NCBI RefSeq assembly: GCF_022458985.1
Contig: NC_061772.1
Coordinates: 25,789,501 to 25,853,500, forward strand
DNA: 64,000 bases
Source: Mugil cephalus
Taxonomy: Eukaryota; Chordata; Actinopteri; Mugiliformes; Mugilidae
Reading direction: 5' to 3'
The notes below the pieces were generated by a model. It saw only the letters and a list, made by a program, of their open reading frames with translations, was not told where the DNA came from and ran no database searches. Shown piece by piece: positions 22,986 to 35,200 of the stretch (position 1 is its first letter; each line of letters opens with the position of its first letter). Both the position numbers and the translations under genes were made by a program.

Positions 22986-25900
22986 TCACGTGTGGTTACT
23001 GCTGTTAGTCAACTGTCTCTTAGTGGGAGAGTCTCTGACTCTCTGTGCGACACAGTGAGTGTGGACGGGGACGCCGCCGGGAAGACACACCACGGCCGGG
23101 TCGCTGAAGGTGTTGTGGCACAGGTGACATCCTTTCTTCTCCGACACAAAGATGGGCTTCTTACGCTCCTTCAGCTGCAGAGGAGGAGAAATAAATAATA
23201 AAGTAAAACAAGAGACGAGTTAAGACAAATAAACTACGGAGACTCAATTATGTAGTTATTTTATAAAGGAGGGAAGGAAGGAAGGAAGAGAGGAAGGAAG
23301 GAAGGAAGGAAGGAAGAAGTTAAGGAAGGAAGGAACAGAGGAAGGTTGGAGGGACGGAAGGAAGAAAGGATGGAGCGAAGGACGGAGGGAAGAATGGAGG
23401 GAACCAAGGAAAGAAGAGAGGAAGGAAGTTGAGGAAGGAATGAAGGAAGGAAGTATGAGGGAGAGATGGAGGGAAGGAAGGAAGAATAGACCGAGAGAAG
23501 GAGGAAAGGTAGGAAGGACGGATGGAAGGAGTTAAGGTAGGAAGGAGAGAAGAACGAGGGAAGGATGGAGGGAAGCAAGGACGGAAGGATGGAAGCAAGG
23601 AAGGAAGGATGGAAGGAAGGAAGGAGGGATGGAGGGAGGAGGGAAGGAAGGAAGAGAGAAAGGGAAGGAGGGAAGGTAAAAAGGACAGAAAGAAGGAGTT
23701 AAGGAGGGAAGGATGAGGGAAGGATGGAGGGAAGGAAGCAAGGAAGGAAGGATGGAAGGAATGAGTTAAGGAAGGAAGGAAGAGTGGACAGGAGGGTGGA
23801 GGCAAGGAAGGAAGCGTGGAGAGAAGGATGGAGGGGAGGAAGGAAGGAAGGAAGGAAGGAAGGAAGGATGGAAGGAGTTAAGGAAGGAGGAAAGGATGAG
23901 GGAATGACGGAGGGAAGTAAGGAAGGAGGGATGAGGGAAGGAGGGAAGAAGGAAGGGAGGGAGGAAGGAAGGAAGGAAGTACAGAGGGAAGGAGGAAAGG
24001 TAGGAAGGACAGAGTGAAGGAGTTAAGGAAGAAAGGATGAGGGAAGGACAGAGGGAAGCAAGGAAAGATGAAGGGAAGGATGGAGAGAAGGAAGCAAGGA
24101 GGGAGGATGGAAGGAATGAGTTAAGGAAGGAAGGAAGAGTAGAGGGGAGGGGAGGACGGAGGGAAGGAAGGAAAGAGTTAAGGAAGGAAGTGTGGAGAGA
24201 AGAATGGAGGGAAGGAAGAAAGGAAGGAGCGAAGGACGGAGGGAAGAATGGAGGGAACCAAGGAAAGAAGAGAGGAAGGAAGTTGAGGAAGGAATGAAGG
24301 AAGGAAGTATGAGGGAGAGATGGAGGGAAGGAAGGAAGAATAGACCGAGAGAAGGAGGAAAGGTAGGAAGGACGGATGGAAGGAGTTAAGGTAGGAAGGA
24401 GAGAAGAACGAGGGAAGGATGGAGGGAAGCAAGGAAGGAAGGATGGAAGGAAGGAAGGAGGGATGGAGGGAGGAGGGAAGGAAGGAAGAGAGAAAGGGAA
24501 GGAGGGAAGGTAAAAAGGACAGAAAGAAGGAGTTAAGGAGGGAAGGATGAGGGAAGGATGGAGGGAAGGAAGCAAGGAAGGAAGGATGGAAGGAATGAGT
24601 TAAGGAAGGAAGGAAGAGTGGACAGGAGGGCGGAGGCAAGGAAGGAAAGAGTTAAGGAAGGAGGCGTGGAGAGAAGGATGGAGGGGAGGAAGGAAGGAAG
24701 GAAGGAAGGAAGGAAGGAAGGAAGGACGGATGGAAGAAGTTAAGGAAGGAGGAAAGGATGAGGGAATGACGGAGGGAAGTAAGGAAGGAGGGATGAGGGA
24801 AGGAGGGAAGAAGGAAGGGAGGGAGGAAGGAAGGAAGGAAGTACAGAGGGAAGGAGGAAAGGTAGGAAGGACAGAGTGAAGGAGTTAAGGAAGAAAGGAT
24901 GAGGGAAGGACAGAGGGAAGCAAGGAAAGATGAAGGGAAGGATGGAGAGAAGGAAGCAAGGAGGGAGGATGGAAGGAATGAGTTAAGGAAGGAAGGAAGA
25001 GTGGAGGGGAGGGGAGGACGGAGGGAAGGAAGGAAAGAGTTAAGGAAGGAAGTGTGGAGAGAAGAATGGAGGGAAGGAAGAAAGGAAGGATGCATGAAGC
25101 AAGGATGAGTGGAGGAAGGAAGGAAGGAAGGAAGGATGCATGAAGCAAGGAAGGACAGATCTGTTTACTGGTTTAAAACATTAAAGGACTAATCTTTACA
25201 GCGTTTCTTTCATTTAGTTAAACCAGGATTTCTCTTCATACTCGTCAGTATTAAAGGAGCCGTGGCTCCGTCTACTAGAACCACCAGGACCGTGGTGTGT
25301 TCCTCACCCTGTCGTGGAGCAGCTGCAGGTTTTCCGTGTGCGCTAACCCCAGAGCGATCTGCGAGGTGCGGCAGGTGTGCACGCTGGCCCTGATGGCTCG
25401 ATTCAGGAACGGCCTCAGCAGCTGCAGCGACCATCCCTCCGGGAGCATCCTCAGGACACGGACGGCGTCGAACACCTCGCCGTGTCGATTCAGGAGGTCG
25501 ACCGCCGCCATCTCCAGCTCCCCACTGCTACCACTACCTCCTCCACCTCCTGCTCCTCCCGAGCCACTTCCATCCAGATACACTCCCAGGAGCAGGTGAA
25601 ATAGCTGCTGTCGGTACGACGAGTCTCGGCTGGAAGAGGCCCAGACGCAGAAGGCCTCGGCGGACGGGAAGTCTCTGAGCTGGTGCACCAGTATGTGCAG
25701 CGCTTTGTCGTGCTCCTCCAGTTTTCCATGTAGTGTTGCACGTTCTGGCAGCAGCTGTTCACACTTCTCCACTTTACCTGAACACAGAGAAAACACAAGG
25801 TTAAGTTTAAGATCTATAGAGAGAAAACCAAGTCCGATATTATTTAACTTGAATGTTTCCATATTTCACAACAGGAAAACAGTTTCTACGCCGTATTTTA

Positions 25901-28900
25901 GTGATCTAACAAACAACAACCAACAAAGTGAGGTAATAATTCTTAATTTAGCGCGACACTTCCTGCTTCTTCCATATATCTTAAACTGATTTATTGGTCG
26001 GCTGATTTAAATAAGATTGTACCCCAAAATAGAAAGACAGCTGGTAATCTCACCTAAAAGAAACTGTACACGGTACAGGCTGGACTCCCTGAGCAGGGCT
26101 TGGAGCTTGTCCCTGGCTTTGTTCAGCCGCTCTTTGTCTCTCGGCGACTCGGACAACAGCGACAGGACCCTCTCCAGGTACAACACGGCCAGGTGAGTGT
26201 GCAGCTTCTCCTTCTGCATTGAAAAAAAACAGACAGGACACGTTCAAGTTCGGATGAAAAAAATAGTAAAAATCTGAACAAGTTATCCTGAAACAATCCT
26301 ATATAAAAAATGAACTTGGCTCAGTGCTTTTTCCACTCAATTAATATGAATATTAACAAAAACTACATCACAAAAGAATATATATATTAAAAAAAACTAA
26401 AGAGGGAATGACCTCATGTGATTTAGTTTAGTGTTGTGTGTTCTGCTTTTGGGGTCTGGGACAAAACAACCCGAATTCACCGAGCTCATAGGTGCGTCTC
26501 ACTGACCTACTTTCCCAAAATAAACTCATATTTAGACTGTGGTTTAAACTCTGTGACTGAAGTGTCTATAATAATAATAATAATAATAATGATAATAATA
26601 ATAATCGTAACAACAAAGCCGTTCAACACATCAAAGAACCGACACCGCAGGGAAATTCCACTCGCTGCGCTTGCTTTACTTGCCAGGAAGATCAACTTCT
26701 GAGTCAGCTACAAAACCACAACAATACTTCAACTCTGTCAACACTGAAGCAGAACCTCAGCCAAATGTTTTTTCTCTCTCTTTCTTTTTGTGCGTTTGTG
26801 TTTTAATCAATCTGTCTGTCTGCAACTTGGTCAATGCGCTTCGAAAATACGATCCTGCATTTTATCTGAGCCTGAAAGCTCGACGCGTCTCACTCATTCT
26901 CATTAACAGTTTTTTTTAATTGTTCTTTAATAAATGTACCTGTATCCGTTTCTCCAGCACCAGATGTTCTACGTACAGAAGCAACGCCTGGCTGTGTTTT
27001 CCCAGGTAGGCGGTCACATCGTCGGGATTCAGCTCCGGATGCTCTTTACCGATGGGACGCTTGGTGAAAATGTGGACACCTATCTATGGACAAAAAGGGA
27101 AAGAGGGGGAGGTTATTATAACAGCAACTTATATTGTTATAGCATGACATCTTTTTTAATGTCGATAATCGTGGTATTAAAAAATGAAAATGCCCGTTTG
27201 ATAAAATATCGTGTGACTTAAACACAGTGTGCGTTTTAAATCTGCCCCAGTTTTTGTCCGTTCTACTGATTTTTTGAGTGTAATTCATCCCCCAAAAGAG
27301 AGAAAATGACATAAATAAAGTTCGGTGTGTACTTATTTTGTGATACCACACAACAACTTAGCAATTAGCTTAGCACATATACAAGAACTAAAAAACGCTG
27401 CATATTCTCAGTTGGGATATTTGTGCTCCTCAGCGTGGCGGCTTCATAACAGATAAGAGTTATATATATATATGAACGCAAATCCCATCGGGGCTCAACG
27501 GTGCAGGTAGTGAACGGAGAAAAAACAGCTGCTCATCACCCGAGAGACCAGATTCAATTCCCCCGCTGTCAGAGACGGTATTTCACGACCGCCCTAATGT
27601 CGACACTGAACAACACACCGCAAAAAACAAAATGTGGTTTGTTTCATCCACTCAAGTGTGCGTTGTTTTCCCCATTTTATTTTTTATTAGTAGTCACGTG
27701 TCAGCAATGTTGCATATAAACCGCTTCGCAGTTTGTTAACAGTGTGATGTTTTTTTGAGGGGCGGGGCTTAGCTGGAGGCAAAACATCTTCGACACTGTA
27801 AACACCAGTTAGCAAATATCTCAACAGGCTGTTTTGGCAAGAATGGATGAGGAAAATTTATATTTTATAGAATATACTGATACACTCACTGTCCAAGACT
27901 GTGAGTGTTATTTTAAAAAGTTGACTCTGACTGATGAGACTATATTCACTGACCCCGACACTCTCACTGACTCGATGGACGATTTGACCAAAGGACACAA
28001 AGGAGACGAAGTCTGGTCTGTTTTTATCAAGTGAAGCCACTTAAACAAAGATATTACAAGAAGAAAGTGTGGAGGGTAACGTAGTAAATGCAACTTCTGC
28101 TTGGACGCCACTGAAACATACAACTAATGTTGCGTTAGCTAGCAGTTAGCATTAGCATTAACATGTAACAAGAATCCTCCAAATAATGATTAAATTTTCA
28201 CGAATTTCACGATTTATTCTAACCCATAAGTTTATCCAGGCTGAAACTGATGATGCTTTACATATTAATCTTATCTAATATGAGGTGTGTGCGTTGTTAA
28301 ATGTGTCACTCCAGTCCTTTCTTTTAATCGCCAAATCCAAACCAAAGTTTCCAAGACTGGCAGTGGCTGGTATGTGATAAAACTTCAAGTTAGTGTTTTT
28401 TTAGATTTTGATTTTGCCCCCCCCACCCAAAAAAAGTGAGTGTCAAAACAGATGCTTGACACTGTTTTGCCTCCAGCTAACGTTGCTAACGTTGTGACGT
28501 CACAGTGACGTAGACCATGAAGAGGTCGCATCTTCATAACATTGTTACTCATTTTGACCCGGTTTCTCTTTAACGGTGTATTTTTGCTGGTTATTACTTA
28601 TTTTTGTTTTACTTTAATCTCGTTTTATTTTATCTTTCTTGTGTTTTCTATGAGTGTTTACTCTTATGTGCAATGAAGCTACTGTGACAAAGTAATTTCC
28701 CTCGTGGATCATTAAAGTCAGTCTAAGTAATAAGACCTAAACAAAAGAAGGGCGTCTCAGGAAGATACACATTTTCTGTTTCATCCAGATGTCTTCACAT
28801 TTGGATTGTTGAAGTTTCATTGAGAAAATGATTCTTTCCATCACAACATTATCACAGGTGATATGATACCATTCATCTGTTCTTGGGACGTCAGGTTTAA

Positions 28901-31900
28901 GCCACTTCTTTGTATTTGTTTTTCTTGGAACTAAACTTAAAATTCCAAATAAATATTATCATATAATAGTATTATATACTGTAATAATATTAATACTTAG
29001 AGTAGTTGAGCGTACAAATCCAAAAACAATTTGGTACCAGTTAAAAATGTTGTCTGTTCCAAAAATAGCCACTAATTCTGTGAAGACCTTTTACCAGATA
29101 ATATTTATTTTTGGAAAGGACCAAAACAAGTGACTGGCTTCCTGGGAATGTTTTTCTTTTTTCTATTTCTAGGTTTCTAGGGCAGAGAATCAACTTAATT
29201 TGACTGCAGAGTTAAATTTTTTTTGTTAACCTACGGTGGGATCCTTCCGTAAGGCCCAGTCCGCGTACTTCCACACCAGGTCCAGGTTGGAGGAGGAGCA
29301 CAGGAAGTCCACGATGTACTCGTACAGGTCGGATCTCGTGGAGTCCTGCAGATCCCCATCGACCACGCGAATCCACAGCTGTCAGGAAATAAAAAAAGAA
29401 AAGAAAAAGAATATGTTTAAAGTCCGAAACATGAGGTTACAGCAGATTTTTTCTATGAGAACTGATAAAAATTCAGGCGTACGTACCTGAAGTGCTGCTG
29501 AATCCTGACCATTATAGTGATAGAGCAGCCCAAGTGCAAAATATCTAAGACATAAAGAGAATAAAAAGACTGAGTGAAGCAAAGATACATTTATTTTATT
29601 TTTTTTTGTACAGTAACTAAACTGGACACAGTAATAAAGATTTAATTAACAGCCCGGTCCAGGAAAAGTATTTACCCAACAAATCTCAATCTGCTCCTCC
29701 TTTAGGAATTTGTGTATTTTACAGCTGCAATAATTAACGAAAATTACCCCGATTCCCACAAGATATCCCCCCGAGTGTTATTTTTCTTTTTGCTAATTAC
29801 CACATCACGATTGCACATGACCACACTGGGATTAATAATTCTGGTTAATCAGTCTTTATATGGCAGCCGAAGCAAACACAAACAATAATGCAAAGGTTTT
29901 GAAATGTGTGAAATTAAAGAGTTTCAGTTTCTACAGAAATAATTTGTTTGAACTACACACTTGTGATATTTCTCCAGCCACGGGACGCTGTCCGCGAGCA
30001 CGCAGGCGTTGTCTGACGCCAGGAGGTCCAGGAGGCTGTCGTGATCCTGTTCGGCGTAAAGCTTCAGCAGCGCCGTGTCCACGTCCTCCCTGCAGCCGTT
30101 AGCCACCTCCGTGCTTCGTACCTGCGAGCACACGCGAAATAAAAATGTTAACAAAACGTATCCGACGAGTGAAACCGAAAATGCTTTTAAAATTCCGGTT
30201 ACCTCTCCTAAATAACTGATGAGGAATTTCTTGTATCTGAGCACTTTCTCCTGGTCGCCCTGCGCCAGCTGGTTGAGATCGGCAAACTCGTGGAGAGGAG
30301 GGTGGCAGCGCGTGAACGAAGACGAGGCCGGCAGCAGTAACGGGTAGAGAGAGATCAGCTCCCGCACGTCCAGCTGACCCTTCCTGAAGACGTGATGGTG
30401 AGATTACAGCTGAACTAAACACGTCCACGCAATCCTCAATGTTTACGATCATTTTAAATTATATTAGTCTGGCAGTTCAATAGTATAAATACACCGACCT
30501 GACTACTTATGTGCAGTATTTGCTGTTTCCAATACAAGATTAACTCCAGAAAATAAATTCTTAGACACTCACAGCTTGATTTGTAGTGTATAAAGGAAAA
30601 TGTCAGGTCTGAATATTTACTTTTAAGACTCAAATCAGACTTTTTATCACAGGTAAAAACAAACTTAACTCAATAAAAGCTGGGAAATGATCAAAGTAGA
30701 CTCATACTTGAAGTGTTCCTTCGCTTCCAGAAACTGAAGTTGTCCAAACTGTATGAAGCCGGCCTGCTGCAGGATTCTTCTGTGCAAAATCTACAGGAAG
30801 CGAAAAATATAGATATAGATAATATAGCTGGTGCAGAAATACTGTCAATATTTGTCTTGCAAACACGATATATTTTAACCGTCCTGGTTCGTTACCTGGA
30901 ACTTGTCTTTGGGTATATTTCTCTGCGCCCCCTCGGTGAGGACGAGCGCCTCCTCCACCCTGTGACCAGCCAGTAAGTCTTGAATCTGTCTCTCCAGAGG
31001 CAGCGGCACCAGGACGTAAACGGCCTTAGTGGACGCCAGAATGACCTTCCCTAAAAAAAAAAAAAAAAAAAACAAGTCAGGCACCATTTCACAAGTGCCC
31101 TGTTTATGAAGATGACTTCATTAATTTTAATCCAGTGTCTCTCTCTCTTAGTCTTTAAAAAGCTCTGGAAGGAGACAGTTTTATGTGCGTCTGTTATTTC
31201 CAAACGACCGCAGGCAAACCAGAGATAACGCGCAGCACATCAAAATCCTCCAAGAGAGTTTCCTGCTTCAGCTCAATTTCAAGTAAAATGTGTTTCACTT
31301 GAAATCTCCAGAGCAGAACATGACTTCAGCTGCTTTTTATTATTATTATTATGATTATTATTTATGATAACACCCAGCCTTAGCATTTCCTGGAATAGGA
31401 AATGGTTTGAAGTGCTGCAGATCCCATTAAGAAGTACAGGGTTTTTGGTTTCATTGTCCAGTTTGCCAACGCCAGACTATTTGTTAAGCAGTGGGCTGCT
31501 TTCTGCTTTTGATTATTCAGGGAACTGTGCGCAACCAAGAAAGGCCATTAAGAGACAAAAACACATTAGATGTTATAAGTGGGAATGTCCCGATCGGACA
31601 GAAACCAGGACTAGGATCCTCGTAGCACAAAAACATCTTATTCCTCTTTGTTGTCGGACTCAAAGCTGCCAAAAAAAAATCATAGTAGAAGCCTGAGTGT
31701 ATTTCTGCAGTAACTATGATTATTTAAAATCAGACTGGTAGATACTGAATATTAAAAGATTCTGGACATCCTAAGTTACAATAGCCACAAATGCTCGATT
31801 GAACTTTAATAAATAAACAGCTAATTAGACCTAAGGGTGTGAGGGCACCTTCGAAGTCTTGAAGAATGTGTCCGTCCCTGAATGAAAGGGTCTGTTTGAG

Positions 31901-33933
31901 CTGTTGGTCCAACATGCTGTGGATGGTGATGAAGCTTTCATCCAGAGCCACCACGTACGGGAAACACACGGCGGCGCCGATCACGCTCTCCGACCAGTTG
32001 ACCGGCGCCCGCTGAGACGTCCCCTCGGCGTTGGCAAACATTCCTGGAGGGAGGTGGTGGGATGTGGAGATGCAGGTTTAGAAGATGAAGCAGGACGTGA
32101 CAAGGCAGCGTTTACTTTAACAACCAAAAAACAAAAACAAATAAAAGAAAACAAGCTGACGCAGAAAAGCTGTGAAAACTACAGAAGATGTCTCACAACT
32201 AATTAACTAAATATTAAATATTCCACATTAGTTTCATATAACTATTTATGTCCAGGTATTTGATTACACAACATTCAAAACATTCTGCGCCCCGAGACTT
32301 TGTTTCAGACCAATTTTCAATGTAGCGCTGCTAAACACACATGATGCGACTGAGTCACTGTGACATTTGGTGAAGATGGAAATATCTGAAAAATGAAGCA
32401 ACAGAACGCGAGAGGACTTTTGCCAATAAAAGTTGTTTTGGGTTTATTTTTTTTTTAGGGTGATTAGACTGGGACAGTCCCTGCTTTGTATGACATGTCC
32501 CTCGGGTAAAGCTGTCCCCAATTTTAGCTGTTTATGTATGAGAAAAGAAAAAGGTTTTGCACAGATTACAATTGTTACTGTAGCCAGTTGCGCTGCTATT
32601 GACATTACAGACGTTCATATTTAAACAGAAATTTGATTAAGTACCAATAAATAAATCAAACCGTAATCGTCTTAAAAAATTGTTCCTTCACTCATGTTGA
32701 TAACATTTAGTTCTCTTTGTGTTGTTTTTATCTCTGAGCTGTAAATATCCCCGGATTTCCGCATCAGTAGTCAGTGCGAACACGGGGGCCATGCAAACCT
32801 GTTTTACTATTAGTGTGTGATTATTCTACAGTGTTTACTCATCATCACGGTAAAATAGTGAATCCTTAGTGAAGCGGTAGAAAATGTTGTGAACACGTGA
32901 AATATGGTAATATACCGTCAGAATTTTGAAAAATTAGCATGAAATACATTTTTTATCATACCCGCCGAGCCCTATTAAAGACAATTAATCATAAAAAATA
33001 AATAAAAAAATACAGATTTTAACCCTTAAATCGTAAAACTATGAAACTATTTGAGCTCACTGGAGGCATTCATGCAAATAAAATGGAAAACACAAGCATG
33101 ACAACTGCTAAAAACACTAAGCTCACCATCTTTTAGAGACGTTCAGATTCATACATCTCATTTAAATCACACATGAACCAGTTATAGTTCATAGCAGCTT
33201 CATGACAACCGTCCTCCTGACCCTGCGTTGACTCACCCAGGCCACCAGGTGCTGCTAAGAGGAACTCCTCCCGGTTGATCCTCTTCACGATGGGCCTCCT
33301 CTCCTCGCTGTTGTAAGGGAAAAGCTCCTGGGAGGCTCCCGTGCTGTAGTTCAGGATCACGTACTGCGAGGTGAGCGCGAGGCACAGGAAGTAACCGTCC
33401 AGGCTGACGGCGCAGGGCTGCTCGGGGGTGCTCACCTCTTTCACCAGCTGCACCCTGTCCTCGTGCACCATGTAAATCTGCACCGTCCGGCGCTTGGAGG
33501 AGAGCACGCCCATTTCCACGCAGAAGGGGTCCCCGTTCACCGGGTTCTCGTTGATGCAGAAAGACGTGACGCCTCTGATCTTGGCTCCGCCCCCCGCCGC
33601 GGACGGGACGGTCTCCAGCGTGACCATGTCGACGAGGAACACCATCCCGTCGCAGAGCACGATCAGGCGCTCCAAGGCGGACGCGGCGCGCAGCTCCGCC
33701 ACCGGCTTCTTGAGGCCGAGGTATTTGTGCAGCAGCTTCTGAGCCGAGTAGCTCGGCTTGCCCTTGGAGGAGGTGGCCTCGTCCAGCAGGAAGTGGTGGA
33801 TGAAGCAGTCGTTGGTGCCCACGTACAGGTGCTTCCCGCAGCATTCGATGCACTCGATGTTGATGCGAGCTTTGTCGCCCATGAGGAGGTCTCGCTCCAC
33901 GGCGGGGACAAGCTCAAAAGCCTTCACGCTCAT
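22986..33933 (-). CDS. tgfbrap1: Transforming growth factor beta receptor-associated protein 1 (Vps3-like CORVET subunit)
   Basis: Twelve minus-strand coding exons join in phase to 878 residues (human about 860): 33237-33933, 31849-32043, 30896-31050, 30708-30790, 30203-30383, 29961-30121, 29487-29544, 29231-29378, 26940-27079, 26054-26213, 25308-25777 and 22986-23174. The start is the ATG at 33931-33933 (MSVKAFELVPAVERDLLMGD). The N-terminal third is a citron-homology (CNH) beta-propeller (NIECIECCGKHLYVGTNDCF); the middle is helical clathrin-heavy-chain/VPS-like repeat (ELISLYPLLLPASSSFTR). The last exon has CHLC at about 832-835 and HTHC at about 854-857, a RING-like zinc-binding end. By family knowledge it is the metazoan Vps3 counterpart in CORVET, tethering early endosomes through Rab5, and was first found binding TGF-beta receptors. 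A Gly/Ser-rich tract at about 729-745 looks like a local insertion. The last intron holds the large purine array. Confidence 0.96.
23265..25165. repeat. 1.9-kb GGAA-type purine array with higher-order duplication, in the last tgfbrap1 intron
   Basis: The plus strand is almost entirely purine (GGAA, GGGA, GAAG, GGATGGA). Above the 4-bp unit there is a larger order: non-repetitive signatures recur in the same sequence about 834-861 bp apart. Examples are GAACCAAGGAAAGAAGAG at about 23402 and 24253, GGAATGACGGAGGGAAGTAA at about 23902 and 24763, and GTGTGGAGAGAAGAATGG at about 24190 and 25051. In the tgfbrap1 transcript the array reads as a pyrimidine tract. It makes up nearly 90% of the intron 23175-25307. 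Confidence 0.95.
26571..26603. repeat. (ATA)n microsatellite in a tgfbrap1 intron
   Basis: About eleven ATA/AAT units occur with one interruption. Confidence 0.85.
27720..28527 (+). mobile_element. About 0.8-kb non-autonomous DNA transposon in a tgfbrap1 intron
   Basis: The left end (ACCGCTTCGCAGTTTGTTAA) and right end (ACCATGAAGAGGTC) form a rough inverted repeat. Just inside both ends is the inverted word GGCTTAGCTGGAGGCAAAAC / GTTTTGCCTCCAGCTAACG. A second copy lies inverted at 51378-52135. A short open frame (MARMDEENLYFIEYTDTLTV) at 27834-28034 is partly kept in both copies but is broken in the other. No transposase motif was recognised. Confidence 0.65.
28655..28735 (+). mobile_element. 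LINE 3'-end fragment
   Basis: The motif AATTTCCCTCGTGGATCATT followed by AAAGT is like the 3' tail of fish non-LTR elements. A similar tail occurs at about 35150-35195 (AATTTCCCTTGTGGCTCATT). Only the tail is visible. Confidence 0.4.
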
Positions 33934-33947
33934 CTCGGCCACGGCAT
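33930..33947 (-). promoter_or_regulatory. Five-codon upstream ORF overlapping the tgfbrap1 start codon
   Basis: On the minus strand an ATG at 33945-33947 opens ATG-CCG-TGG-CCG-AGA-TGA. Its TGA shares the ATGA overlap with the tgfbrap1 start ATG (33931-33933). An acceptor-like TTTAG sits immediately before the upstream ATG, so the uORF is in the mature mRNA if that acceptor, or one further upstream, is used. Such an overlap could reduce or re-route initiation. The effect is inferred. Confidence 0.5.
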
Positions 33948-34254
33948 CTAAACTGGAAGATGAGATAAAGAGGCAGAACAGACGTCAACGAAGCCGCAGA
34001 TGAGTTGAAATGATCAATATGAAAGAACATTTTCCTGCCATGCATTATTAATTCACCGGGAACAGGGCAGGATACAGTAGATGCGCCTCTTATTCGCAAA
34101 AAAAAAGCGCTCAACTTTGCAGCTTTCTAGACACATTTTTATAATTATATGCTGTGTGTTGGCAAAATACGTGAATGAAAGGCACTTTCTAATCTTTAAG
34201 ACATTCCCGTCTCTTAGAGCGACATTTCCTGCAAAGCACTGCAACCCGTTTAAC

Positions 34255-34610
34255 ACGACAGATGACTTTAGATCACCCGTGCCTTTGTCACATCTAGATT
34301 AGATTATCGCAGTTCCCATGTACGGTGGCTTGCATCAGTTCTCTCTGAACTGCATCACGCCAGCTTTAGCTTCCCCTTACTGGCCGCCTGTCCGCTTTCG
34401 TATTGGTTTTAAACTTCTCTTAATTGTTTTTTTCCAGGCCTCAATGGTCTTGCCCCTTTATATTTATCTGAGCCATGTGCCCACACCTCGACCAGAGGAG
34501 CAGCTGCTAAACTCTGGGACAGTATCCCTTTCTACAATAGAGCCTCGCAGTCCTTAGAGACTTTTAAATCCTTCCTAAAAACCCACTTCTTCTTCCTGGC
34601 ATTTCCTAAG
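34255..34610 (+). mobile_element. L2/Rex-like LINE reverse-transcriptase C-terminal fragment
   Basis: Reading in shifting frames gives SRLDYRSSHV, a piece like the L..LHWPPVRFRI motif (SPYWPPVRFRIGFKLLLIVF), LNGLAPLYLSEPC, AAAKLWDSIP and LETFKSFLKTHFFFLAF. This order is typical of the end of reverse transcriptase in L2-type fish LINEs. Stops and a frameshift show it is dead. Confidence 0.6.
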
Positions 34611-35119
34611 TCAGCACACAGTAATTTTAAGCAGTTTTTACTGGACCCTCGTTTGTCACACTGGGGGGTAAAAGCGGCGAAGGCGTTGGATGTGGAGGTA
34701 CGGGGGGGGGGGGAGCTGACTGCATATCTGCATCACAATCTTAGTGTCTCAGTCCGGAGAAAACCTTGATCGGGTCCCGGACAGAGTCAACCATCAGCAG
34801 GTGTCGGTGGGAAGTGAGGGGGGGGGGGGGAATGTGATCTGCAGCGATCTTCACGGGGAGCTGTTATTCCAGCAACGGTCTTGACCGAAGCCGGTGCCGT
34901 TAGGACGCCGAAAGCAGATAAGATCGGGATTGTTTGGTCTTTGGGGGGAGAAGACGCATTTCTTTTTTGCACGACTACTCTGTTATATCGGATAATTCAT
35001 TAATTAACCCAAACCTCATGCTTGAGACCAGTTAAGACGTCTTTGTGCATTTGTGTTGTTTAGAATAGAATCGACCTTCACAATCAAAAATATCGACACC
35101 GAGTCCGATATCCCAAGAA

Positions 35120-35200
35120 AAAGTGTTTCTTTTATGTGCAACTAAGATACTGCGACCAAATAATTTCCCTTGTGGCTCATTAAAGTCTAAGTATAAAATG
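35120..35200 (+). mobile_element. LINE 3'-end fragment
   Basis: AATTTCCCTTGTGGCTCATT followed by AAAGTCTAAGT matches the tail seen at 28655-28735. Confidence 0.35.

Noticed and set aside
21592-25148. Many long frames rich in Phe-Leu-Pro-Ser or Lys-Glu-Gly-Arg across the purine arrays
   Set aside because: They are translations of GGAA-type repeats, open on both strands because the unit lacks stops. No non-repetitive coding content is present.
26507-26702. Isoleucine-rich frames near 26.6 kb
   Set aside because: They come from an ATA microsatellite in a tgfbrap1 intron.
27485-27600. tRNA-like or SINE head (TTCAATTCCCC resembling a B box)
   Set aside because: No matching A box at proper spacing and no cloverleaf could be drawn.
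33934-33942. In-frame GTG upstream of the tgfbrap1 ATG as the start codon
   Set aside because: The family begins at the conserved MSxKAF ATG, and GTG starts are exceptional in vertebrates.
33233-34003. Frames on both strands over the first tgfbrap1 coding exon
   Set aside because: They are shadows of the true exon, which gives a continuous CNH-domain sequence.
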